A stretch of 64,000 bases of DNA from Liberiplasma sp046541015 (GTDB taxonomy: Bacteria > Bacillota_I > Bacilli_A > Izemoplasmatales > Izemoplasmataceae): contig JBKHEA010000004.1 of assembly GCA_046541015.1 (NCBI GenBank), positions 49,551-113,550 on the forward strand, written 5' to 3'. Shown here piece by piece: positions 1 through 7,335 of this stretch. A program made the translations under genes and the position numbers. The notes below the pieces were generated by a model, which made no database searches, was not told where the DNA came from, and saw nothing but the letters and a program-made list of their open reading frames with translations. Each line of letters opens with the position of its first letter. Positions within the stretch are counted from its first letter, which is position 1.

Positions 1-2
1 TT

Positions 3-302
3 ATCTTCCAAGAATTAGCCTTGATTCCTATGTGGGCAGTCTTGGTAATCTTAACAAGAGAGTTTATTGTTACAGGGATTAGACTTGTTTCAAGTGGTGA
101 GGGTACTGTAATTGCTGCAAGCAAGCTTGGTAAATATAAAACTGCATCAACCATGGTTGCTTTAACCTTATTATTCTTTAGATTTAATGATATCATTTTA
201 ACAACAGGCCTTGTTATTTTTTATATCGGTGTAACCTTAACTGTTGTTTCAGGAATAGATTATTTTATTAAAAATAAAGAACCACTTTTAAAATCGAAGT
301 AA
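3..302 (+). CDS. pgsA: CDP-diacylglycerol-glycerol-3-phosphate 3-phosphatidyltransferase, C-terminal part
   Basis: Makes phosphatidylglycerol phosphate from CDP-diacylglycerol and glycerol 3-phosphate in the membrane. Only the last 99 codons are present; the reading frame is open to the left edge, so the gene begins before the window and the catalytic DGxxAR...D motif is not visible. What is seen is the family's typical stretch with REFIVTGIRL and the conserved VIAASKLGKYKT block, followed by hydrophobic segments that would cross the membrane. It lies just upstream of recA, as in many Bacillota. The identity is firm from these motifs; the N-terminus cannot be judged. Confidence 0.88.
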   Translation: MFQELALIPMWAVLVILTREFIVTGIRLVSSGEGTVIAASKLGKYKTASTMVALTLLFFRFNDIILTTGLVIFYIGVTLTVVSGIDYFIKNKEPLLKSK

Positions 303-350
303 AGAAAAATTTTATCCACTTGTGTATAAATAAGATGAGGAGGAATAATT

Positions 351-1343
351 ATGGCAAAAGATGATCGTCAAAAAGCGTTAGATTTAGCGATGAAAGAAAT
401 AGAAAAAGCCCATGGTAAGGGGGCTATTATGGTTTTAGGTGATGATGCTGGGTACAAGAATTTAGAAAAAATCTCCAGTGGGTCACTTGCCTTAGACCAA
501 GCACTTGGTATTGGGGGTTATCCAAAAGGAAGAATCATTGAAATATTTGGACCAGAATCTTCAGGTAAAACGACCTTTGCATTACACGCGATCGCACAAG
601 CACAACTTAGCGGTGGTTATGCTGCATTTATTGATGCTGAGCATGCATTAGATCCTAAGTATGCTAAAAACTTAGGAGTCGATATTGATAATTTAATCAT
701 TTCACAGCCCGATACTGGTGAGCAAGCCTTAGAAATTACAGAGGCATTAATTCGTAGTGGGGCTATTGATATTGTGGTTATTGATAGTGTAGCTGCCTTA
801 GTCCCAGAAGCTGAAATACGTGGTGATATGGGGAGTAGTCATGTTGGATTACAAGCAAGACTCATGTCGCAAGCGATGCGTAAGTTATCTGGTGCTATTT
901 CAAAATCAAACACCATCGCAATTTTCATTAATCAAATCCGCGAAAAAGTTGGCGTTATGTTTGGGAATCCTGAAACCACACCAGGAGGTAGAGCATTAAA
1001 GTTTTATAGCAGTATTCGTGTGGATGTACGACGTGGCGAACAGTTAAAAATCGGTAATGATATTGTTGGAAACCGTACCCGTTTAAAGGTGGTTAAAAAT
1101 AAAGTTGCCCCACCTTTTAAAAGTGCAGAAGTTGACATTGTTTATGGAACAGGTATTTCAAAATCTGGTGAAATTATTGATATCGCCGTCGAACATGACA
1201 TCATTAAAAAGAGCGGTTCTTGGTTTTCCTATAATGAAGAAAAAATTGGGCAAGGTAGAGAAAACGTTAAGAAATACCTTGAAGAAAATCTTGAAATGTT
1301 TACAGAAATCGAAGCTAAAATTAGAGAAATTTTAAGTATATAG
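351..1343 (+). CDS. recA: RecA recombinase
   Basis: DNA-dependent ATPase that pairs homologous strands and promotes LexA-type self-cleavage. At 330 residues it is slightly short for the family (about 340-350), with a reduced acidic C-terminal tail. The Walker A motif GPESSGKT is at residues 67-74, followed by the FIDAEHALDP block, the IVVIDSVAAL Walker B strand and the INQIREKVGVMFG segment with the L2 loop. A strong GAGGAGG site precedes the ATG. The gene ends in a clear terminator and has no obvious Gram-positive SOS box upstream. Very secure. Confidence 0.98.
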   Translation: MAKDDRQKALDLAMKEIEKAHGKGAIMVLGDDAGYKNLEKISSGSLALDQALGIGGYPKGRIIEIFGPESSGKTTFALHAIAQAQLSGGYAAFIDAEHALDPKYAKNLGVDIDNLIISQPDTGEQALEITEALIRSGAIDIVVIDSVAALVPEAEIRGDMGSSHVGLQARLMSQAMRKLSGAISKSNTIAIFINQIREKVGVMFGNPETTPGGRALKFYSSIRVDVRRGEQLKIGNDIVGNRTRLKVVKNKVAPPFKSAEVDIVYGTGISKSGEIIDIAVEHDIIKKSGSWFSYNEEKIGQGRENVKKYLEENLEMFTEIEAKIREILSI

Positions 1344-1369
1344 AAGTGCTTAGCGCACTTCTTTTTTTT
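1343..1369 (+). terminator. Rho-independent terminator of recA
   Basis: A 7-bp stem GAAGTGC/GCACTTC with loop TTAGC is followed by eight T residues. The hairpin begins at the last base of the recA stop codon. Confidence 0.9.
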
Positions 1370-1437
1370 GGAAATTAACCTTCAGTTTAAAACCAATTAT
1401 AAACAAGCAAATAATATAGTCTGTAAAGTGATATTCA

Positions 1438-1467
1438 TTGACTTATAAGGGACTTTTCATGTATAAT
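1438..1467 (+). promoter_or_regulatory. Sigma-A type promoter of rny
   Basis: TTGACT (1438-1443) and a perfect TATAAT (1462-1467) are separated by 18 bp. The transcript would have a leader of about 90 bases before rny at 1562. Confidence 0.75.
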
Positions 1468-1561
1468 GAAAAAGTAAAACTAATTTTCTACTCAAACTAA
1501 TTTTGATAAAATGTACCATTAAGTGTTCATAATAAAAATCGAATGAAACGGAGGAATTAAT

Positions 1562-3127
1562 ATGCCAGAAACTATCATATTAATCATCTCCGGTTTGCTA
1601 TTATTAGTTGTGGGCGTAGTTATTGGGGTAATCGCCCGTGCTATCGTTGTTGAACGTGGCTTTGAAAAAGCACAAAGTCAAGCCAAACATATTGTTGAAG
1701 AAGCTCAAAAAGTTGCCGATAAAACAAAAAAACAGACTCTACTTGAAACTAAACAAGAAATTCATAATGCAAGGTTAGAATACGATAAAGAAGTTAAAGA
1801 GAAAAAGCGTGAGCTTTCTAATTTGGAAAATAAAATATTCCAACGCGAACAAACACTTGATAATCGTTCGCTTAATTTAGATAAACGTGAACAAAACTTA
1901 GATCGTAAAGAAGAGTCTATCGAAGATCGCAAAAGAGCTATTGAAGAACAAAACAGCAAGCTAGAGAGTTTAATAGAAGAACAAAACGTAAGACTACAAG
2001 AAATTGCACAAATCAGTGTTGAGGAAGCTAGAGACTTAATTTTCAAACGAGTAGAAAGTGAAATGAGTCTTGAAATTGCTCAAATGATTAAAGAAAAAGA
2101 AGAGGAAGCAAAATTAGAAGTTGATAAAAAAGCTAAACATTTATTAGCTTATGCTATGCAAAAATATGCTCAAGATGTTACTAGTGAGCGTACTGTAAGT
2201 GTTGTTAATTTACCAAATGACGATATGAAAGGTCGTATTATTGGTAGAGAAGGACGTAATATTAGAACCATTGAAGCGTTAACAGGGGTTGATTTAATTA
2301 TTGATGATACGCCAGAAGCAGTGGTTTTAAGCGGATTTGATCCTATTAGAAGAGAAATCGCTAAACGCGCAATTGAAACATTAGTAAGTGATGGACGCAT
2401 CCATCCAGGCCGTATTGAAGAAGTAGTTGAGAAATCACGTGAAGAAATTGATCGTTTTATCCGTGACAAAGGTGAAGAAGCTGTATTTGAAGTTGGTATC
2501 GGTAAAGTCCATCCTGACTTAGTTAAACTTCTTGGCCGTCTTCACTTTAGAACAAGTTATGGTCAAAACGTCTTAAGACATTCTGTTGAATGTGCATTCC
2601 TAGCTGGAAAAATGGCGGCCGAACTTGGTGAAGATGAAATTTTAGCAAGACGTGCAGCGTTACTACATGATATTGGAAAAGCAGTAGACCATGAAATTGA
2701 AGGAAGCCATGTTGAAATTGGTGCTAATATTGCTAACCGCTACAAAGAACCACTTGCGGTTATTGATGCCATTTTATCTCATCATGGAGAAGTTGAAGCT
2801 AAAACTATTATTGCTGTCTTAGTTGCAGCAGCAGATGCTTTAAGTGCTGCAAGACCAGGCGCACGTAGTGAATCACTTGATTCATACATTAAACGTTTAG
2901 AACAATTAGAAACGCTATCAACAGGCTTTGAAGGTGTTGAGCAAGCTTATGCTATTCAAGCAGGTCGTGAAGTTCGTGTTTTAGTTAAACCTGATCAAAT
3001 CGATGATGCTTTAGCGCATAAATTAGCAAGAGATATCAAAAATCAAATTGAAGATCAAATGTCTTATCCAGGAACGATTAAGGTTACCGTGATTAGAGAG
3101 ACACGCGCTCAAGATATCGCTAAATAA
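1562..3127 (+). CDS. rny: Ribonuclease Y
   Basis: Membrane-anchored endoribonuclease that starts mRNA decay in Bacillota. At 521 residues it matches the family. In order: one N-terminal membrane helix (about residues 4-26), a long charged coiled coil (about 30-200), a KH RNA-binding domain with the GREG loop at 228-231, and an HD phosphohydrolase domain with the catalytic pair H369-D370 in LLHDIGKAVDHE. It follows recA, as in Bacillus, and ymdB, another RNA-related phosphodiesterase, lies two genes on. A YmcA-like protein, whose Bacillus homologue acts with RNase Y, is also nearby. Very secure. Confidence 0.97.
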   Translation: MPETIILIISGLLLLVVGVVIGVIARAIVVERGFEKAQSQAKHIVEEAQKVADKTKKQTLLETKQEIHNARLEYDKEVKEKKRELSNLENKIFQREQTLDNRSLNLDKREQNLDRKEESIEDRKRAIEEQNSKLESLIEEQNVRLQEIAQISVEEARDLIFKRVESEMSLEIAQMIKEKEEEAKLEVDKKAKHLLAYAMQKYAQDVTSERTVSVVNLPNDDMKGRIIGREGRNIRTIEALTGVDLIIDDTPEAVVLSGFDPIRREIAKRAIETLVSDGRIHPGRIEEVVEKSREEIDRFIRDKGEEAVFEVGIGKVHPDLVKLLGRLHFRTSYGQNVLRHSVECAFLAGKMAAELGEDEILARRAALLHDIGKAVDHEIEGSHVEIGANIANRYKEPLAVIDAILSHHGEVEAKTIIAVLVAAADALSAARPGARSESLDSYIKRLEQLETLSTGFEGVEQAYAIQAGREVRVLVKPDQIDDALAHKLARDIKNQIEDQMSYPGTIKVTVIRETRAQDIAK

Positions 3128-3133
3128 TACTAT

Positions 3134-3156
3134 AGCCTTCCTTTGGGAAGGCTTTC
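3134..3156 (+). terminator. Hairpin after rny, weak terminator or processing site
   Basis: Eight-bp stem AGCCTTCC/GGAAGGCT with loop TTTG, but followed by only three T residues before CC. It may allow partial read-through into the Nudix gene 17 bases on. Confidence 0.5.
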
Positions 3157-3172
3157 CTATTAAGGAGTTTAT

Positions 3173-3691
3173 ATGGAAGAATTTACTATATATGATGCCT
3201 ATTTTAACCCAACAAGCAAACATGCGAAGCGCTATGAAAAACTTGCTAAAAATGAATTTATTCCTATTATCCATGTTTGGATTAAAGTAAAACAAAAAGG
3301 CTATTTAATTCAAAAACGCGCAAAAAAAGATGATTTAATACCATATCAATGGGCAACATTATCAGGGCTTGTCTTAAAAGATGAAATACCTATTGATGCT
3401 GCATCAAGAGAAACATTTGAAGAACTAGGTATTAATAAAAGTACTGAACATTTTACGTTGCTTAAAAAAATCAAAACAGAGAAAGGTCGTTATCAAACTG
3501 TCTGTTTTGTATACGAATTAAACTTAGATTCTCTTCCCCCTTTAACCCTTAATAAAGATGAAGTTAGTGAAACAAAAACGGTCACACTTGAAACAATAAA
3601 AACATTAATTCAAAGAAAAGAATTTTGGGATTATAAGAAATTATTAGATGATCAAGATTATTTTGAATTACTAGAAAAGAGTCAATCATGA
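3173..3691 (+). CDS. Nudix hydrolase
   Basis: Predicted pyrophosphohydrolase of a nucleoside diphosphate-linked substrate. The 172-residue protein has a complete Nudix box: GLVLKDE, seven residues, then RETFEELGI, which supplies the metal-binding RExxEE glutamates. An N-terminal arm of about 40 residues precedes the fold, somewhat as in IPP-isomerase-like Nudix proteins, but the substrate cannot be read from sequence. A TAAGGAG site precedes the ATG. The gene overlaps ymdB by four bases (ATGA), so the two are translationally coupled. In Bacillus this position between rny and ymdB has no Nudix gene, so it looks like a lineage-specific insertion. Confidence 0.88.
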   Translation: MEEFTIYDAYFNPTSKHAKRYEKLAKNEFIPIIHVWIKVKQKGYLIQKRAKKDDLIPYQWATLSGLVLKDEIPIDAASRETFEELGINKSTEHFTLLKKIKTEKGRYQTVCFVYELNLDSLPPLTLNKDEVSETKTVTLETIKTLIQRKEFWDYKKLLDDQDYFELLEKSQS

Positions 3692-4488
3692 AACTATTAT
3701 TTATAGGTGATGTATATGGTAAACAAGGGCTAAAAGCACTCGATACTTTTTTGCCTGAAATTAAACGAGAATACAACTACCATGTACTAATTATTAATGG
3801 AGAAAATGTATCCGATGGTCTTGGCATTAAACTCAGTGATTACAAGTTTTTCATGGAAAAAGGTGCACATGCTATTACTTTAGGTAATCATGCCTTTTCA
3901 AAACAAGAACTATTAGAATTTATTGAAGATGCCAATATCGTTAGAGCAATTAATTACCCTAAAAATACACCAGGAAAAGGCATCTATACCTTTAAGTTTA
4001 ATCAACATGTTATTAGTATCATACAAGTCATGGGTCGTATTTTTATGCACGACCCACTTAATAATCCTTTCGAAGCTTTAGATGAAGTTTTAAAGGATTT
4101 AACGAGTGATTTAATCATCGTAGATGTCCACGCAGAAGCAACGAGTGAAAAACTAGCGATTGCACATTACCTTGATGGTCGCGTTACCGCAGTTATTGGG
4201 ACACATACTCATGTAGCAACTAATGATGCTATGCGTTTACCTAAAAAAACCCTTTATATTACAGATGTTGGAATGACCGGGGCTAAGTATGGTATTTTAG
4301 GGGCAGATAAAGATATCGTATTAAAAAAATTCTTAACCGGTATGCCTTTGCGCATGAAGCCTGAAGAAAGTAGTATTTTACAACTCAATGCGGTTTTAAT
4401 TGATACAGACAAACAAACGATTATACCGATAAACAAATCTCATGAACTAGGTGATGACAATGACAAAAGATTACGAAAAATATTTTAA
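3688..4488 (+). CDS. ymdB: YmdB-type metallophosphoesterase (TIGR00282)
   Basis: Cyclic-nucleotide phosphodiesterase family; the Bacillus homologue hydrolyses 2',3'-cyclic nucleotides and influences RNA turnover and multicellular behaviour. The 266-residue protein carries the metal site in family positions: D8 (FIGDVYG), E39-N40 (NGENV), N67-H68 (LGNHAF), H148 in VDVHAE, and H173/H175 in GTHTHV. The usual GNHTWD is here GNHAFS, a mild variation. It starts inside the Nudix stop codon and ends inside the start region of miaB, so three genes form one translational string downstream of rny. Confidence 0.94.
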   Translation: MKLLFIGDVYGKQGLKALDTFLPEIKREYNYHVLIINGENVSDGLGIKLSDYKFFMEKGAHAITLGNHAFSKQELLEFIEDANIVRAINYPKNTPGKGIYTFKFNQHVISIIQVMGRIFMHDPLNNPFEALDEVLKDLTSDLIIVDVHAEATSEKLAIAHYLDGRVTAVIGTHTHVATNDAMRLPKKTLYITDVGMTGAKYGILGADKDIVLKKFLTGMPLRMKPEESSILQLNAVLIDTDKQTIIPINKSHELGDDNDKRLRKIF

Positions 4489-5908
4489 AAAACCTTCCTT
4501 AAAACAAGCAAGGAAAAGAGTCAGTGATAATACCCCAACCATTGATTTTAACGAACAAGTCAATTTAAAAAATATAGGACTTAATAAAACCTACATGATT
4601 CATACTTATGGATGTCAAGGTAATGAAGCAGATTCTGAAACCATTAAAGGTATTTTAGAACAACTTTCATTTAAAGAAACTTTTGATGAAAGCCAAGCCG
4701 ACTTCATTTTATTAAACACATGTGCCATCCGTGAGAATGCAGAGAATCGTGTTTTTGGTGAATTAGGGCGTCTAAAAAAATATAAGCGTACCAACCCAGA
4801 CTTAATCTTAGCAGTTTCTGGATGCATGCCTCAAGAAGAAAAAGTCGTTGAACGATTACTGAAAAGTTATCCACACGTTGACTTAATATTTGGAACGCAT
4901 AACATTCACAAACTCCCTTATTATATTGAAAGTGTCATGTATGCTAAAGAACGTGTCATTGAAGTCTTTAGTGATGAGGGACAAATCGTAGAAAATTTAC
5001 CCAAAAAACGCGATCACAAGTTTAAAGCTTGGGTAAATATTATGTTTGGCTGTGATGAATTTTGTACCTATTGCATCGTCCCCTATACAAGAGGTAAAGA
5101 ACGTTCAAGAGATCCTTTAGATATTTTAGAAGAAGTTAAAGAACTTACCCGTTTAGGGTATCAAGAAGTGACACTGCTTGGACAAAACGTAAATGCTTAT
5201 GGAAAAGACTTTACTGATAAAGATTATACCTTTAAAGATCTTTTAAGAGACCTCTCTAAAACTTTAATCCCACGCATTCGTTTTACAACCTCACATCCAA
5301 GAGATTTTGACTTAGATACGGTAAAAATCATCGCATCAAGTGAAAATATTATGCCACACATTCATCTACCCGTTCAATCTGGAAGTAATCATGTGCTTAA
5401 GAAAATGAACCGTAAATATACAAAAGAAAGTTATTTAGATTTAGTGCATTCAATCTATGAACATATTCCTAATGCATCACTTACTACCGATATCATTGTT
5501 GGGTTTCCTTATGAAAATGAAGAAGACTTTAATGAAACCTTAGACTTAGTTGAACAATCTCGTTTTGAAGGTGCTTTTACATTTATCTTTTCTGCACGAG
5601 AAGGTACGCCGGCAATCCATTATGAAGATAAGACTCCAATGGAAGTAAAAAAAGCACGCTTACAACGTTTAAATAAAATAATAAACGATGGTTATTACCG
5701 TGGTAATAAGCGTTTTGAAGGGGAAGTAGTCGATGTTTTAGTCGATGGAGAATCCACAAAAAATCCAGAGATTTTAGCGGGCTACACACCACATAATAAA
5801 CTTGTTAATTTTAAAGGTGATTCCTCACTAATCGGTAAAATTGTAAAAGTCAAAGTCAATGAAGCTAAGACTTGGTTTTTATTAGGTGAATTATATGAAG
5901 GCGCTTGA
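4460..5908 (+). CDS. miaB: tRNA-2-methylthio-N6-dimethylallyladenosine synthase MiaB
   Basis: Radical-SAM methylthiotransferase that modifies i6A37 of tRNAs reading UNN codons; it works after MiaA, encoded at 13.7 kb. The N-terminal UPF0004 domain has the auxiliary-cluster cysteines C52, C88 and C122. The radical-SAM cluster is C198-C202-C205 in CDEFCTYC. A TRAM-like domain closes the protein. I chose the ATG at 4460 because AGGTGA at 4449-4454 is correctly spaced for it; in-frame GTG 4451 and ATG 4454 lie too close to or inside that site. The gene overlaps the end of ymdB. It ends in TGA, which shows UGA is a stop here. Confidence 0.96.
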   Translation: MTKDYEKYFKKPSLKQARKRVSDNTPTIDFNEQVNLKNIGLNKTYMIHTYGCQGNEADSETIKGILEQLSFKETFDESQADFILLNTCAIRENAENRVFGELGRLKKYKRTNPDLILAVSGCMPQEEKVVERLLKSYPHVDLIFGTHNIHKLPYYIESVMYAKERVIEVFSDEGQIVENLPKKRDHKFKAWVNIMFGCDEFCTYCIVPYTRGKERSRDPLDILEEVKELTRLGYQEVTLLGQNVNAYGKDFTDKDYTFKDLLRDLSKTLIPRIRFTTSHPRDFDLDTVKIIASSENIMPHIHLPVQSGSNHVLKKMNRKYTKESYLDLVHSIYEHIPNASLTTDIIVGFPYENEEDFNETLDLVEQSRFEGAFTFIFSAREGTPAIHYEDKTPMEVKKARLQRLNKIINDGYYRGNKRFEGEVVDVLVDGESTKNPEILAGYTPHNKLVNFKGDSSLIGKIVKVKVNEAKTWFLLGELYEGA

Positions 5909-6227
5909 TAATCTCCTTGAAGCCTTAAAAAATGATGAACGCATTATCGCATATAAAAAATTAGAAACTTTAATCAATGAAAATGAAATGTATCAAAATG
6001 CCTATCAAGACCTTTTAAATAAACAAAAGCGTATGGTTCAAAGCGAACATTATAATCGTAACACTTTAAATACTGACCGTTTAGCTTATGAAAAAGCTTT
6101 AAAGGAGTTAGAAAACAATCCCGTTATTCATCAATATCTTACGTTACAAGAAGAGATTAATGAGATATTACAATCAATAAGCACGTTGCTTGAAAGTGCA
6201 ATTAAAAAACCTTTTAACGAAAGTTAA
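5895..6227 (+). CDS. ymcA: YlbF/YmcA family protein
   Basis: Small all-helical protein of the Com_YlbF family; in Bacillus YmcA forms a complex with YlbF and YaaT that acts on RNase Y. The 110-residue sequence is helical with the family-like core around YQNAYQDLLNKQK and a C-terminal amphipathic helix. Its place directly after miaB is the same as Bacillus ymcA, which is the main reason for the symbol. The ATG at 5895 is preceded by AGGTGA; the in-frame GTG at 5886 lies inside that site. It overlaps miaB by 14 bases. The protein has no cysteine, so it cannot itself supply cysteine ligands for the Fe-S clusters described for the Bacillus complex. Confidence 0.82.
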   Translation: MKALDNLLEALKNDERIIAYKKLETLINENEMYQNAYQDLLNKQKRMVQSEHYNRNTLNTDRLAYEKALKELENNPVIHQYLTLQEEINEILQSISTLLESAIKKPFNES

Positions 6228-6238
6228 GAGGTTTTTTT
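6208..6238 (+). terminator. Rho-independent terminator after ymcA
   Basis: An 11-bp stem (AACCTTTTAAC with GTTAAGAGGTT, one G-U pair), GAAA tetraloop, and seven T residues. The stem begins within the last codons of ymcA. Confidence 0.88.
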
Positions 6239-6273
6239 AATAAGCGGGAAACTGCTTAAACTAAAGATTTCCA

Positions 6274-6302
6274 TTGAATAACCTTCATGTTTAATGTATA
6301 AT
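6274..6302 (+). promoter_or_regulatory. Sigma-A type promoter
   Basis: TTGAAT (6274-6279), 17-bp spacer, TATAAT (6297-6302). It drives the unknown membrane-tailed gene at 6332 and probably mutS, since only 11 bases separate those genes. Confidence 0.85.
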
Positions 6303-6331
6303 GAAACTAGTAAATTTAAGGAGTGAAGGCT

Positions 6332-7324
6332 ATGACAAAAGAACAAGTAACTCAAGAAGAATATATTTATCTTTATTCAAAAAAAGTAAAAATTTCAAAA
6401 CTCGTTGAGGAATTCGTCGTCATTCCATCTACAGAAATTGTTAAATATCTAAAAAATAAGGAATTATATTTACCAAATTATATCCATAAAGCCATTATTC
6501 GTAAAAACATTGCGCCAATCATTGCCAATGCAGATAACGATGATAAATTCTCAGATGAAATGAAACATCGTTTAAAATGGTTTGATGATTATACAATTTT
6601 CCAATTAGAACGCCTCGCAGAAAGCTATCGCATTGATATCAATGTTACCGAATATAAACGTGATTTTTGGGATATTGTTATTAGACATCGTTCTGATTTA
6701 GGGATTAACAATTTAGAATTTGTTAAGCTTCAAAACCTTACGATGAAGTATCAAAAATCACTTCAAGAAAATTACGAAACCTTAAAAGAACAATTTAAAA
6801 CGATCTTTTTTGAACCTAAGGGCTATTTTGAAGGTTGCAAAATTGAAGAAGCTAAAGAGGTGTTATTAAACTCAACAACCTTAACGGATATTAGAGATTT
6901 AGGAAAAAAATATAATGTTGAAATTCCACGTCGCATCAATAAAAAACAATTAATTGATATTTTAGCTTTAAAACTTGAACTTAGTGATGCTGAACAAGAA
7001 GAACTTGGAAAACAATCTATCTTAGAATTAGAACGTTATGCTAAAATGAAAAAAGTTAATATCTCAATCGAACTTAAAAAAGCGGACATGATTGAGTATA
7101 TTTTATTAAAACGTGAAATGCCACGTGTACCGCTTCATGAGGAAAGTCTAAAAATCTTTGAAGGTATGAATATTGAAGAATATTTATACGAATCAAAATT
7201 CGAAGAAATAACCCATAAATTTAATGTTCAAAGAAAAAAACGTCAACGCTTAATTCGTAATATCATTATTACCGTCATTATTATTGTAGCGGCGGCGATG
7301 GTTGTGGTGTTTGACTTAGTTTAA
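6332..7324 (+). CDS. Unknown protein with HeH/SAP-like repeats and a C-terminal membrane anchor
   Basis: I do not recognise a named family. The 330-residue protein is charged and helical, has no signal peptide, and ends in one hydrophobic helix (about residues 307-329) after a basic patch KKKRQRLIR, so it should be tail-anchored with the bulk in the cytoplasm. Three segments share a helix-extended-helix pattern: LERLAESYRIDINVTEYKRD, DLGKKYNVEIPRRINKKQL and LERYAKMKKVNISIELKKAD, each followed by a hydrophobic helix. This is the layout of SAP/HeH/Rho-N type nucleic-acid-binding modules, but that is inference. ATG 6332 follows AAGGAGTG; a GTG at 6323 overlaps the site. The gene is cotranscribed with mutS. 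Confidence 0.75.
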   Translation: MTKEQVTQEEYIYLYSKKVKISKLVEEFVVIPSTEIVKYLKNKELYLPNYIHKAIIRKNIAPIIANADNDDKFSDEMKHRLKWFDDYTIFQLERLAESYRIDINVTEYKRDFWDIVIRHRSDLGINNLEFVKLQNLTMKYQKSLQENYETLKEQFKTIFFEPKGYFEGCKIEEAKEVLLNSTTLTDIRDLGKKYNVEIPRRINKKQLIDILALKLELSDAEQEELGKQSILELERYAKMKKVNISIELKKADMIEYILLKREMPRVPLHEESLKIFEGMNIEEYLYESKFEEITHKFNVQRKKRQRLIRNIIITVIIIVAAAMVVVFDLV

Positions 7325-7335
7325 AGGTGACCATT

